A stretch of 64,000 nt of DNA from Silicimonas algicola (GTDB lineage: Bacteria; Pseudomonadota; Alphaproteobacteria; Rhodobacterales; Rhodobacteraceae), in contig NZ_QGGV01000008.1 of assembly GCF_003148765.1 (NCBI RefSeq), positions 121,853-185,852 on the forward strand, given 5' to 3'. Below are positions 50,387 to 61,524 of the stretch, piece by piece. Each line of letters opens with the position of its first letter. The stretch's first letter is position 1. The notes under the pieces are model-generated. The model saw nothing but the letters and a program-made list of their open reading frames with translations. It was not told where the DNA came from and searched no databases. Made by a program: the position numbers and the translations under genes.

Positions 50387-50922
50387 CCGGTGCCGAATTC
50401 GAGGTATCCGTCGCCGCCGAATTCTCCATTCTTCCAGTACCGATAGCCGAACCCGGCCGAGAGATCGGGAAGCCCCAGCAGTCGGACCAGGGCCTTGTGT
50501 GTATCGACGGCAAAGACCTGTTCGTCGGTCAGGAGCGCGGCGAGGTCCGCGGGATCGACGCCGTCCGCGATGGCTGCGAGCCGGTCCGCCCCTTCGATCT
50601 TCGGCGGTTCGTCCTCGCCACTCCAGGCTCCCGGGTTGGTGTCGGCCCAAGCGACACAGGCGCCGTCGCGGTAGAGGACGACGAGGAGCATGTCGTCGTC
50701 CTGGTTGGCCGCGAGAAGGACGGGTGTCCCGCCCTGCGACAGCCGCGCGCCGTATCGGTCGCGGATCTCGCCGTCCATGGTTTCGAGGTCGCGCGAGGAG
50801 AGGAGCGTCCAGCCGTGTTGCGCAGGCAGGACGACGCCTTCGTCCGCGACGTCGGCCAGGAACTTGGCGACCTCGCCCGCATCCTCGGTTCTGACGCAGA
50901 AGTTGGCGTAGAAATTCCCCAT
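50383..50922 (-). CDS. Hypothetical cytoplasmic protein
   Basis: A 179-residue acidic protein of unknown function. ATG 50922 begins MGNFYANFCVRTEDAGEVAKFLADV, reminiscent of a ferredoxin-like or domain-of-unknown-function fold, and later VLYRDGACVAWADTNPG. No motif or family recognised. It overlaps the downstream reductase gene by four bases and lies one base from the upstream SDR gene. Confidence 0.65.
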   Translation of the reverse strand: MGNFYANFCVRTEDAGEVAKFLADVADEGVVLPAQHGWTLLSSRDLETMDGEIRDRYGARLSQGGTPVLLAANQDDDMLLVVLYRDGACVAWADTNPGAWSGEDEPPKIEGADRLAAIADGVDPADLAALLTDEQVFAVDTHKALVRLLGLPDLSAGFGYRYWKNGEFGGDGYLEFGTG

Positions 50923-50923
50923 C

Positions 50924-51763
50924 TCAGCCCTTCTCGACGTAAGCCTTGAAGTCGTCGCCATACTCCGGGTGCCAGCGCGACAAGGGCGGGCGGTTCTCGA
51001 TGATGTCGCCCATGGCCCAGGCCATGCGCTTTTCGTCGAGCGCGCGGCTGACGTCATTGTCGGGGCAGAGAATGTAGAAGTCGCCGGCGTTCAGGCGGTC
51101 GAGGAAGAAGTCGGCGGTCTGGTCCGGTGTCCAGGCGCCTGCCGGCTTCTCGGTGCGATCTCGCCTCGTGAGGTCGGTGTAGACGAAGCCCGGGATCAGA
51201 AGGTGGGCCGTGACCTGGCCGGGGCCATTCCGAAGATCGTGCTGCAGCGCCTCGGTGAAGGCTTTCACGCCGGCTTTCGCCACGTTGTAGGCGGGATCGC
51301 CCGGCGGCGTGGTGATGCCCTGCTTCGAGCCGGTGTTGACGATGGCGCCGGGGTTGCCGCGCGCGATCATGCGGGGACCGAAGGCGCGGGAGCCGTTGAC
51401 GATGCCCCAGAGGTTCACGTCGAGGATGCGGTGCCAGGTCTCGTCGTCGCTCCAGATCGAAGAACCGGGCTGGATGCCGGCGTTGTTCATCAGGACATCG
51501 GTGCCGCCGAAGCGGTCGGCGATCTCCCTCTCCAGTTTTTCGAGCGCCGCGCGGTCCGAGACGTCGGTCGAGGCCGTCATCACATCGGGCGCACCCCCCT
51601 CGAGGAGGCGTTCCGCCGCGTCGTTCAGGAGATCGGAGCGGTTGTCGATCACGACGACTTTCATGCCGAGGCGCGCAAAGCGGACGGCAGAGGCGAGACC
51701 GATGCCCGAAGCGCCCCCTGTGACGGTCGCGACGTTGCCTTCGGCGAGGGCGGGATGGGTCAT
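50924..51763 (-). CDS. Short-chain dehydrogenase/reductase
   Basis: A 279-residue classical SDR with TGGASGIGLASA (cofactor loop), MNNAGIQPGS, the catalytic Ser in VNTGSKQGIT and YNVAK (Tyr-x-x-x-Lys). VIDNRSD after the second strand suggests NAD rather than NADP. It has a longer C-terminus than the SDR at 48297. Substrate unknown. GGAGACG precedes the ATG. Confidence 0.92.
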   Translation of the reverse strand: MTHPALAEGNVATVTGGASGIGLASAVRFARLGMKVVVIDNRSDLLNDAAERLLEGGAPDVMTASTDVSDRAALEKLEREIADRFGGTDVLMNNAGIQPGSSIWSDDETWHRILDVNLWGIVNGSRAFGPRMIARGNPGAIVNTGSKQGITTPPGDPAYNVAKAGVKAFTEALQHDLRNGPGQVTAHLLIPGFVYTDLTRRDRTEKPAGAWTPDQTADFFLDRLNAGDFYILCPDNDVSRALDEKRMAWAMGDIIENRPPLSRWHPEYGDDFKAYVEKG

Positions 51764-51783
51764 GGCGTCTCCTCTGGTGCGGT

Positions 51784-52041
51784 TCAGCCGAACAGGCGGT
51801 CGCCCTGCTCGTCGATCAACTGACGCGCCTTGGCGGTGGAGATCGAGTTCGCGGTGTCGATGTCCTCGACCACGTCGGCGCGGATGAGGGTATGGGTACG
51901 GCCGTCCTTCTCGATCCGGGCCGAGAGGCGGAAGCGTTGGCCTTCCTTGATCGGCGTGGGTGTGATGGTGAAGCCTTCGTAGGTTTCGGGCTCGGGCAAG
52001 GGCTCCTTGGCGCCGCCGAAGAGGCGGGAGAATAGGGACAT
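51784..52041 (-). CDS. HlyU family protein
   Basis: An 85-residue protein with YEGFTITPTPIKEGQRFRLSA and IRADVVEDIDTANSIS...AKARQLIDEQGDRLF, matching HlyU. Vibrio HlyU is a transcription activator, but the short HlyU-like proteins of alphaproteobacteria have no demonstrated function. AGGAGG precedes the start. It precedes the SDR gene by 20 bp in the same direction. Confidence 0.85.
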   Translation of the reverse strand: MSLFSRLFGGAKEPLPEPETYEGFTITPTPIKEGQRFRLSARIEKDGRTHTLIRADVVEDIDTANSISTAKARQLIDEQGDRLFG

Positions 52042-52103
52042 GGTCGCACCTCCTGTCTGGTTGAAGGAAGATCGCCCATTCCTGCCGCCTTTGGAAGACC
52101 GGG

Positions 52104-52153
52104 TTGAAATTCACGCCAAAACGTGTATTCTAATATACATTCTCATACGTATG
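52104..52153. promoter_or_regulatory. Promoter and operators of the Phd-Doc pair
   Basis: TTGAAA (52104-52109), a 16-bp spacer and TATTCT (52126-52131) form a plausible promoter. Two palindromes follow: TGTAT-TCTAAT-ATACA (52124-52139), overlapping the -10 box, and the perfect CATACGTATG (52144-52153). This suits cooperative autorepression by the antitoxin-toxin complex. Confidence 0.6.
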
Positions 52154-52162
52154 GAGCCATCC

Positions 52163-52414
52163 ATGGCCCGCCTTCTGACGCCCCACATCGCCACGATCAC
52201 GGAACTGCGCGAACCTCACAAGGTCCTTGCGCGGTCCGGCGGGAAGCCGGTGGCGATCCTCAAGAACTCGGCCGTGGTGGGCTATCTGGTGCCGCAGGAG
52301 GCGGTGGAGCAGGTCGGCGAGCATCAGGTCGCGACGATGGAGGAGCTGCGGGAGAGCCTGGCGCAGTCGCGTGAACGGGTGCAGCCGGTGCTCGATTACC
52401 TGAAGGACAAATGA
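52163..52414 (+). CDS. Antitoxin of Phd/YefM type
   Basis: An 83-residue antitoxin. It has the Phd N-terminal DNA-binding fold pattern ITELREPHKVLARSGGKPVAILKNSAVVGYLVPQEAVE, in which V-A-I-L-K-N-S-A-V-V-G-Y is characteristic, and a C-terminal tail that would wrap the toxin. ATG 52163 has GGAG six bases upstream; ATG 52151 is in frame. It overlaps doc by four bases (ATGA). Confidence 0.88.
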   Translation: MARLLTPHIATITELREPHKVLARSGGKPVAILKNSAVVGYLVPQEAVEQVGEHQVATMEELRESLAQSRERVQPVLDYLKDK

Positions 52415-52785
52415 GGCTCCTGTCGGCCGAACTGGTCGATGCGATCCACGACGAGGTGCTGAATCCCGGAGAGTTGGCGGGGCGGGCGCGGGACAAGTCG
52501 CTGGAGGGAGCCTTGGCGCGGGTGGAGAACCGTCTGGCCTATGGGCTGGTCGAGGACGTGTTTGACGTTGCCGCCGCCTATGCGGTGGCGATCTCGCGGA
52601 GCCATTGCTTCCAAGAAGGCAACATGCGGACGGCGCATTGGGTGATGGATGCGTGCCTTGATCTGAACGGGGTGGAGATCACTTGGCGGGCAGAGGATGT
52701 CGGCGCCATGATCGTCCACTGCGCGCAGGGGTTCGTGGAGGACGGGGATCTGGCGGAGTGGCTGAGGGAGCGGGCGGCGGGGTGA
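52411..52785 (+). CDS. doc: Doc-type Fic-fold toxin
   Basis: A 124-residue toxin of the Doc (death on curing) family. The Fic-like motif HCFQEGNMRTA (canonical Doc H-x-F-x-[D/N]-A-N-K-R) is present, with the basic Lys position occupied by Met. Doc phosphorylates EF-Tu and halts translation. The substituted residue may alter activity. It is paired with the antitoxin and shares its promoter. Confidence 0.85.
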   Translation: MRLLSAELVDAIHDEVLNPGELAGRARDKSLEGALARVENRLAYGLVEDVFDVAAAYAVAISRSHCFQEGNMRTAHWVMDACLDLNGVEITWRAEDVGAMIVHCAQGFVEDGDLAEWLRERAAG

Positions 52786-52805
52786 AGTGCCGGCCTACGG
52801 CACCC

Positions 52806-53164
52806 TTATTCGATCCTACGCATCACGCACGTACCACGCATCTGAGACTCAAGCATCAGTGCATCCACTGACAAGCTGTGACGGCTGTGAACGGCGTCGC
52901 CTTGCGGCAAAATTGTAGTCAGCGCCGAGGGAAACCGCCCCTTATCGATGAAATCGATTACGGAGATTGCCCCAGTCAACTCATCCACAAAAGAGACACC
53001 TTGATTTCCAACACCCGTATCAACGCCAATGCGAACGGGCGCACCGTCGTCGTAAATCGTTATAAAGAATTCGAACTTCTCTTTAGGAAAGCTGCACTTG
53101 AAAACCTGAATGGCCGCAAACGTTGGCGAGCCAACGAAAGCGACCAAACTGGCGTAAAGCAGCC

Positions 53165-53168
<4 letters not shown>
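52806..53168 (-). CDS. Small secreted protein translationally coupled to rpoD
   Basis: A 120-residue protein starting with GTG at 53168, which overlaps the rpoD stop codon (GTGA). It begins with a signal peptide ([17 protein letters not shown]) and has two cysteines (one after VFK, one in GTCVM). It ends with a [26 protein letters not shown] pattern seen in small secreted Rhodobacteraceae proteins. No function known. The coupling to rpoD is unusual for a secreted protein. Confidence 0.6.
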
Positions 53169-55144
<1,976 letters not shown>

Positions 55145-55256
55145 GCAGCCACTCCCGCGTTAAAAGTCCTGATTCGCCCCGCGCCGAATCATCCAGCGCG
55201 ATACACCGATTCGCAACCCGAGGTCGTGCGCTTCTTTTGCGGGTGATCCCGCAGAG

Positions 55257-57209
55257 CTACGGCCTGCCCCGGCCTTTCGAATAGTCGATTCGCCCGATGA
55301 GCGCCTCGAAAGTCTGTTTCTCGTCGCGACGGAGCCGCGCTCCGTTCGGGCCGAGGTCGTATTCGGCCCGGTCCTCGTGCCCACCCTTGTCGGTCCGGTT
55401 CCTGGCTTCCGCCGCCTGCCCCAGCCGCCATGTCAGGCCTTCGTCGACGAGACCGTCGATGTCGCGCACCGCGTCCTCGATCTCGCGCCGGGCGCCGCGG
55501 CGGGCGGCCAGCTTCGCCAGTTCCTCGGCCACGGACAGGCGCGCCGTCTCGGCGTCCATGCCGGGCTGCAAGGCAGGAGAGATGCGGACATGGCGCGGAT
55601 GGAACAGCTTTTCAAGGGCAATTGCGCCGCAAACTGTCTGTATTTCCTCGCGCCCGCCGCCGTTGCACTGGATCAGGGCGCGGCGCACGGCCTCGTGTTC
55701 GGGGGTCGAGGTGTCGAGCCGTTCGAGGTCGGCGAGGAAGTCGTGGACAAGCTCGGGATGCATGACGAGCGTGGCGAGGATCACTGCTTCGCGCAGCGTC
55801 TCCTCGAAGGGCGCGCCGGCTGCGGCGAGAGCGCTCGCCTTGGTCTCGACGGTCGGCGTCGCGGGCGGGGCGAAGCGCATCCCGCGCGGACCGCGTGGCT
55901 TGAACGGCCGTCCCGATTCGGGACGGGGGTCGAATAGCGCGCGGCGCAGGCGATTCACCTCGTCGCCGTAGTGTCGGCGCAGCGAGGGATCGCGCACCTT
56001 GCGAATCGCTTCGCGCAGGGTCCGGTCCAGCGCCGCCTTGCGCTCGGGGCTGTCGAAGGACTTTCCTTCGGTCTCGCGCCGCCAGAGAAGCTGGACCAGC
56101 GGCACCGACGCGTCGACCAGCCGCTGCATGGCCGCAGGTCCCTGGCCGCGGATCAGGTCGTCGGGGTCCATGCCTTCGGGCATCAGGCAGAAGCGGAGTG
56201 ACTTGCCGGCCTCGAGAAGCGGCAGGGCCAGGTCCATCACGCGCATGGCCGCGCGGAGGCCGGCCGCGTCGCCGTCGAGCGCCACGATCGGCTCGTCGCT
56301 CATGCGCCAGAGAAGCTGAAGCTGGTCTTCCGTCACTGCGGTGCCCAAGGGGGCCACGGTCGCGGTGAATCCGGCCTCGGAGAGGGCGATGACGTCCATG
56401 TAGCCTTCGGCGACGATCAGGGGTTTCCCCTTGCCGCAGGCCTCGCGCGCGGGGCCGTGGTTGTAGAGGCTCCGGCCCTTGTCGAAAAGCTCGGTTTCGG
56501 GCGAGTTCAGGTACTTGGCACTTTCCGCGGAATCCATTGCCCGGCCGCCGAAAGCGATGGCGCGGCCGCGGGCGTCGCGGATCGGGAAGATGATCCGGTT
56601 GCGGAAGACGTCGTAGGGTTCCTTGCCCTGCTGCGAGGTCTTGGCCAGCCCGGCGGACAGGATCAGGTCCTCGGCCACGCCCTTGCCGCGCAGATGCTGC
56701 CAAAGGGCGTGCCAGCCGGCGGGGGCGAAGCCGATCTCCCAACGGGTCTGGGTGTCGTCGGACAGCCCGCGCCCGCCGAGGTAGTCGCGCGCCGCGGACG
56801 CAGCACCGGTGCGAAGCTGGAGGCGGTAGAACTGCACCGCCTGCTCCATCACCTCGATCAGCTGTGTGCGCCGGTCGGCCTTTTCCTGCGCCTTCGGATC
56901 GCGGGCGGGCATCGGCATCCCGGCCTCGCGGGCGAGGATCTCGACCGCCTCGATGAAGGATACGTTCTCGGTCTCCTGCACGAAGCTGACTATGTCGCCC
57001 TTCGCATGACAGCCGAAGCAAAAGTAATAGCCCTTGCGATCGTCGACGTGGAAGCTGGCGGATTTTTCCTGGTGGAAGGGGCACGGCGCCCACATGTCGC
57101 CCTTGCCCTGGTTCGATTTCCGCTGGTCCCAGGACACCTTGCGGCCCACCACCTGCGTCAGCGAGGCGCGCGTCTTCAGCTCGTCGAGGAATCCGGGGGG
57201 CAGGCTCAT
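55257..57209 (-). CDS. dnaG: DNA primase DnaG
   Basis: A 650-residue primase. Its N-terminal CHC2 zinc finger is in CPFHQEKSASFHVDDRKG...CFGCHAKGD, followed by the RNA polymerase domain with the TOPRIM motifs VAEGYMDVIALSEAG and ALDGDAAGLRAA, and a C-terminal helicase-interacting domain. ATG 57209 (MSLPPGFLDELKTRASL) matches the family start. It makes RNA primers for chromosome replication. Confidence 0.97.
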   Translation of the reverse strand: MSLPPGFLDELKTRASLTQVVGRKVSWDQRKSNQGKGDMWAPCPFHQEKSASFHVDDRKGYYFCFGCHAKGDIVSFVQETENVSFIEAVEILAREAGMPMPARDPKAQEKADRRTQLIEVMEQAVQFYRLQLRTGAASAARDYLGGRGLSDDTQTRWEIGFAPAGWHALWQHLRGKGVAEDLILSAGLAKTSQQGKEPYDVFRNRIIFPIRDARGRAIAFGGRAMDSAESAKYLNSPETELFDKGRSLYNHGPAREACGKGKPLIVAEGYMDVIALSEAGFTATVAPLGTAVTEDQLQLLWRMSDEPIVALDGDAAGLRAAMRVMDLALPLLEAGKSLRFCLMPEGMDPDDLIRGQGPAAMQRLVDASVPLVQLLWRRETEGKSFDSPERKAALDRTLREAIRKVRDPSLRRHYGDEVNRLRRALFDPRPESGRPFKPRGPRGMRFAPPATPTVETKASALAAAGAPFEETLREAVILATLVMHPELVHDFLADLERLDTSTPEHEAVRRALIQCNGGGREEIQTVCGAIALEKLFHPRHVRISPALQPGMDAETARLSVAEELAKLAARRGARREIEDAVRDIDGLVDEGLTWRLGQAAEARNRTDKGGHEDRAEYDLGPNGARLRRDEKQTFEALIGRIDYSKGRGRP

Positions 57210-57316
57210 GGACCGACTATCGGCCCACGCCCGGTGCAAGTCCAGCGGCCCCGGCGACGCCCTTTCGTGGCGACAGGCGGCGGGGCGCATGTCAGGCTGT
57301 GGAAAAGGAGCCGCCC

Positions 57317-57793
57317 ATGACACATGCTGCCACAGGACGCTGCACTTGCGGCGAAGTCCGCTTCGCCCTTACGGACCGCCCGCTCTATACGCACTGCTGT
57401 CACTGCACCTCGTGCCAGCGCGAGACGGGATCGGCCTTCGTCCTGAACGCGCTGATCGAGCGGAAGCGGGTCGAGGTGCTGGCGGGCGTGCCCCAAGACA
57501 CCCTGACGCCCTCCGACAGCGGAAACGGTCAGATCATCACGCGCTGCAAGACGTGTCACGTGGCGGTGTGGAGCGTCTACTCCGGGTTCGGCCCTCGGTT
57601 CCTTTTCGTGAGAGTCGGGACGATGGACGAGAGCTCCGCGTTCCCTCCGGATGTCCACATCTACACCTGCTCTAAGCTTCCCTGGGTCGTGCTGCCGGAG
57701 GGCGTTCAATCGTTCGACAGGTTCTACCGTCGGTCCGAAGTCTGGCCGGAAGAAAGCCAGGCCCGCCGAGAGGCTGCGCTGGCCGGAACCTAG
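57317..57793 (+). CDS. GFA (CENP-V/formaldehyde-activating) family protein
   Basis: A 158-residue zinc protein with TGRCTCGEVRFAL, CCHCTSCQRETGSAFVLNA and CKTCHVAVWS, matching the GFA family that includes glutathione-dependent formaldehyde-activating enzyme. AAAGGAG precedes the ATG. It converges on soxG, the stops sharing CTAG. Formaldehyde is a product of sarcosine oxidation, so the neighbourhood could be functional, but the family is broad. Confidence 0.87.
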   Translation: MTHAATGRCTCGEVRFALTDRPLYTHCCHCTSCQRETGSAFVLNALIERKRVEVLAGVPQDTLTPSDSGNGQIITRCKTCHVAVWSVYSGFGPRFLFVRVGTMDESSAFPPDVHIYTCSKLPWVVLPEGVQSFDRFYRRSEVWPEESQARREAALAGT

Positions 57794-58338
57794 AGAGCGG
57801 CGCGCACCGCGACATGGCGCATGGCGCGCGTGAGGTCGTGGACAAGTGTGTGAGCCATCGAGCGGAACACGATGATCTCGTATGTGTTTTCGCTTGTCCG
57901 CGTCAGGCTGGCGGTCATGTGACCGACCATCGTGCGCGCAGTCCGGTGGAGGGCGAAGGCCGAGGGTCGCAGGTCGAGCGGCGTCAGGCGGGCGAGGACG
58001 GCGCACGCATCCTCGCCCGACAGCGAGAGCGCGCACCAAGCCGCCGACTGGTCGGTCGTTGCCGCGCCATCGGGCGTCACGGTCGCCCCGATCAGCAACG
58101 CCTGTCCCGGACCGACGGAGAGGGCGCGGACGCTGCCCTTCCGCGTGACCTGTCCGGGCTTCGGAAAGGCGACCCCTGCGGCGGCCCTGAGCGCGGCCGT
58201 CACCGCCTTTTCCTGGCCGTCGAAGGGTGCAATCCACGTCACCGGGCCGAGAACCACCTCTGCGATCCGGGTGCGGCCGATCTCGACAGGTTGCGGCAGG
58301 TCGGCATGAGCCGGGGTCCGTGCGATCAACTCAGCCAC
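57790..58338 (-). CDS. soxG: Sarcosine oxidase gamma subunit
   Basis: A 182-residue SoxG. A GTG start at 58338 gives VAELIARTPAHADLP; it overlaps the soxA stop by eight bases. Later segments (AWCALSLSGEDACAVLARLTPLDLRPSAF) match the gamma subunit, which supports cofactor handling in the heterotetrameric enzyme. Confidence 0.9.
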   Translation of the reverse strand: MAELIARTPAHADLPQPVEIGRTRIAEVVLGPVTWIAPFDGQEKAVTAALRAAAGVAFPKPGQVTRKGSVRALSVGPGQALLIGATVTPDGAATTDQSAAWCALSLSGEDACAVLARLTPLDLRPSAFALHRTARTMVGHMTASLTRTSENTYEIIVFRSMAHTLVHDLTRAMRHVAVRAAL

Positions 58339-61255
58339 GCATCCGCCCTCCGTCAGGGTCGAAGGCGCAGGGAGGCCCGACTTCGACAAGGGCTTCCACG
58401 TTTCGCATGTGGTCGACCATCCGCAGGCGTTCGCCGTGGCGCGCGCGGCCGTTCACGAGGAAGGCGAGCCCTAAGAAGGTGTCGAGCGTGGGCGACCACG
58501 CGACCGACGTGGTAAAGCCCTGCTGCGCCTCGCGCGTGGCAGCAGCACCCTCGCCGAAAAGGTATGCGCCCGCCGTCAGCATTCGCGCGGCACCGACCGG
58601 GCGCAGGCCCACGAGTTGCTCGCGCGTCTCGCCCAGAAGGCCGGGACGGGCGGCGAGCGCCTTGCCGATGAAGTCCTTCTTCGCCGACATCATTCCCTGC
58701 AATCCGAGGTCGAAGGCAGTGGAGCGGCCGTTCATCTCGGCGTGGGTCAGAAAGCCCTTCTCGATCCGAAGGACGTTTAGCGCTTCGAGGCCGTAGGGGC
58801 CGCCGCCCAGCATCCGGGCATGGGCGAGGAGGAGGCGCCACAGCGCCTCGCCCCGGTCGGAGGGTATGGCGATCTCATATCCCTTCTCGCCCGAGAAGGA
58901 GATGCGGAACACCCTAACCCCCGTACCGGAGATCGAGGCTTCGGTGCACCCCATGAACGGCAGAACGCCTGCGGCGGGGTCGTCGAGGATCGACCGCACC
59001 AGAGCCTCGCTTCGCGGGCCTGCGACGGCGAACTGCGCCCATTGCTCGGTGACCGAGACGGTGCGGAGGTTCAGGCCGGGCCGAAGACCCTGTGCGACGA
59101 AGTCCAGGTGACGCATCACTTCGGCTGCGGCCGCCGTGGTGGTCGTGAGGACGAAACGATCCTCGGACAGCCGCGCGACGGTGCCGTCATCCATGACGTG
59201 TCCGTCCTCGCGCAGCATCAGCCCATAGCGGACCTTTCCCACGGCGAGGGAGGACATCGTGTTGGTGTAGACGACGTCGAGGAAGGTGCCCGCGTCGGGG
59301 CCCATGACCTCGATCTTGCCGAGGGTCGAGACCTCGGTGACGCCGACGCTTTCGCGGACCATGCGCACCTCGCGGTCGCAGCTTTCGCGCCAGACCCGTT
59401 CCCCGGACAAGGGAAAGAACGACGGGCGGTACCAGAGCCCCGCCTCGATCATCGGCGCGCCCAGTTCGACGGCGGCGGCATGGGCCGGCGTGAAGCGTTC
59501 GGGCGCGAAGCCCTTGCCCTTGGCCCCTGCCCCCATGGCCGAGATCGTCACGGGGACGAAGGGTGGGCGGTACGTCGTCGTGCCGGTCGCGGCGACGGTA
59601 GCGCCGGTCGCGGCGGCGAGGACGGCCAGCGCGGTGACGTTCGAGCCCTTGCCCTGGTCGGGGGACATGCCCTGCGTCGTGTAGCGCTTCATATGTTCGG
59701 GCGAACGGAAGTTCTCCTGCGCCGCAAGACGGACGTCCTTGGTCGTGACGTCGTTCTGGAGGTCGAGCCAGGCGCGGCCCTTGCCCTCGACCTCCCACAG
59801 CGGCGTGATCGCGTAGGGCGTCGCCTCGGCGTCCGGCAGGTCAGGGGAATGTGTTTCAAGTCCAATGGCCTGCACGGCGACGTTCCCGGCGCGCAGGCCG
59901 TCCGCAAGACATCCGGCGGTGTCGAAGATGCCGTTCGCTGCCCCGGCGACGTCCATGCCGGGGACAGGCTCGGGACCAGCGACGAAGGCTTGGATGTCGT
60001 CGCGCCAGACGGGACGTGACCCGATGTGGGAGGCAAGATGAACCGAGGGGTTCCAGCCGCCCGACACGGCCAGGCAGTCGGTCCAGACGGTGAATTCGCG
60101 GCGGCCGTGGCGCACCTGGAGGCCCTTGAGGCCGAGGCGGCCCTGCGTGCTCAGGACCTCGCCGCCCGGATAGAAGGGCCAGTCGCCCGTCGTGGTCGCG
60201 TCGGCGCGGGCGTCGATCACCGCGGCGACGTGTATGCCCGCGGACGCCAGGTCGCGGGCCGTGCGGTGCGCGGTGTCGGTGTTGCCCCAGACCACGGCGC
60301 TTTGACCCGGGGCCACGCCCCAGCGGTTGACGTAGGTCCGCAGCGCTGACGCCAGCATCACGCCCGGCCGGTCGTTGCCGGGGAAGGCGACCCCGCGTTC
60401 CAGCGCGCCAGCCGCAAGGATGGTGCGCGTCGCGGCGATCCGCCAGAAGCACTCGCGGGGCGCGCGGCCCGGCGGACGGTGAAGCGACACGCGCTCGAGC
60501 GCGCCGTAGGTGCCCTGGTCGTAGGCGCCGGTGACGGTCGTCCGCTCCATCACGCGGACGTTCGGCAGTGCTGTGAGTTCGTTCAGGACCGAACCCACCC
60601 ATTGTGGGCCGCTCAGTCCGCCGATGGTGTCGGTCTCGGACAAGAGGCGCCCACCCATGTGGCTGTCTTCTTCGGCGAGGATCACGTCCGCCCCGGCGCG
60701 CGCCGCGGTCAGCGCGGCCATCAGACCTGCCGGTCCCGACCCGATCACGAGGACGTCGCAATGGGCGAAGGCCTTCTCGGAGGCGTCGCGGGCGGCCTCG
60801 CCCGAGAGGCGCCCCAGGCCGGCCGCGCGGCGGATCAGGGGCTCGTAGACCCGTTCCCAGAAGGCGCGGGGCCACATAAAGGTCTTGTAATAGAAGCCCG
60901 CCGCGAGGAAGGGCGAGAAGAGGTCGTTGATTGCGCCCACGTCCCGGGTGAGCGACGGCCAGCGGTTTTGGCTGGTGACGTCGAGACCCTCCCAGACCTC
61001 CTGCATCGTCGCGCGGACGTTCGGAAGGGCGTCCCTGCCCCGGCCCGTCGTGACCAGCGCGTTCGGCTCGTCCGACCCGGCGGAGTAGAGGCCGCGCGGG
61101 CGGTGGTACTTGAAGGATCGACCGACGACGCGGATGTCGTTCGCCATGAGGGCGGAGGCGACGGTATCACCGCGGAAGGCGTCGATCACGCGGCCGTCGA
61201 AGGTGAAGCGCACCGGGTGGTCCCGGTCGATCTGCCCCCTGCCCTCCAACCTCAT
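58331..61255 (-). CDS. soxA: Sarcosine oxidase alpha subunit
   Basis: A 974-residue SoxA. The N-terminal ferredoxin-like segment (VASALMANDIRVVGRSFKYHRPRG) is followed by the NAD-binding loop DVLVIGSGPAGLMAALTAARAG and a C-terminal aminomethyltransferase (GcvT-like) domain that transfers the formaldehyde unit to tetrahydrofolate. It is the dehydrogenase partner of SoxB. It overlaps soxD and soxG, forming soxBDAG. Confidence 0.97.
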   Translation of the reverse strand: MRLEGRGQIDRDHPVRFTFDGRVIDAFRGDTVASALMANDIRVVGRSFKYHRPRGLYSAGSDEPNALVTTGRGRDALPNVRATMQEVWEGLDVTSQNRWPSLTRDVGAINDLFSPFLAAGFYYKTFMWPRAFWERVYEPLIRRAAGLGRLSGEAARDASEKAFAHCDVLVIGSGPAGLMAALTAARAGADVILAEEDSHMGGRLLSETDTIGGLSGPQWVGSVLNELTALPNVRVMERTTVTGAYDQGTYGALERVSLHRPPGRAPRECFWRIAATRTILAAGALERGVAFPGNDRPGVMLASALRTYVNRWGVAPGQSAVVWGNTDTAHRTARDLASAGIHVAAVIDARADATTTGDWPFYPGGEVLSTQGRLGLKGLQVRHGRREFTVWTDCLAVSGGWNPSVHLASHIGSRPVWRDDIQAFVAGPEPVPGMDVAGAANGIFDTAGCLADGLRAGNVAVQAIGLETHSPDLPDAEATPYAITPLWEVEGKGRAWLDLQNDVTTKDVRLAAQENFRSPEHMKRYTTQGMSPDQGKGSNVTALAVLAAATGATVAATGTTTYRPPFVPVTISAMGAGAKGKGFAPERFTPAHAAAVELGAPMIEAGLWYRPSFFPLSGERVWRESCDREVRMVRESVGVTEVSTLGKIEVMGPDAGTFLDVVYTNTMSSLAVGKVRYGLMLREDGHVMDDGTVARLSEDRFVLTTTTAAAAEVMRHLDFVAQGLRPGLNLRTVSVTEQWAQFAVAGPRSEALVRSILDDPAAGVLPFMGCTEASISGTGVRVFRISFSGEKGYEIAIPSDRGEALWRLLLAHARMLGGGPYGLEALNVLRIEKGFLTHAEMNGRSTAFDLGLQGMMSAKKDFIGKALAARPGLLGETREQLVGLRPVGAARMLTAGAYLFGEGAAATREAQQGFTTSVAWSPTLDTFLGLAFLVNGRARHGERLRMVDHMRNVEALVEVGPPCAFDPDGGRMRG

Positions 61256-61512
61256 GGTTTCGCCTCCCGGACCGGGCGCGCGGCGATGACGGCATGGGTG
61301 ATCGTGCTGCGCGTGACCTCGATCCAGAGGCCGCAGGGGGTATGGTAGAAGAGGTCGCGCGCCTCACCGGCCGGATTGTCGCGGATGTGCAGGTAATCCG
61401 CCCATTCCTCGGCAGATGCCCCTGCGGAAGGTCGCGAAAGGACAACGGCGCTTCCGCGCGCGGCGAACTCGCGCAGGTCTCTTTCGCCGCAGTGAGGGCA
61501 GGTCAGGCGCAT
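61252..61512 (-). CDS. soxD: Sarcosine oxidase delta subunit
   Basis: An 86-residue SoxD: LTCPHCGERDLREF with the zinc-binding C-x-x-C, and a C-terminal HTPCGLWIEVTRST. It overlaps soxA by four bases. The length and order are typical for the heterotetrameric enzyme. Confidence 0.96.
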   Translation of the reverse strand: MRLTCPHCGERDLREFAARGSAVVLSRPSAGASAEEWADYLHIRDNPAGEARDLFYHTPCGLWIEVTRSTITHAVIAARPVREAKP

Positions 61513-61524
61513 GGCGTCGCGGCC

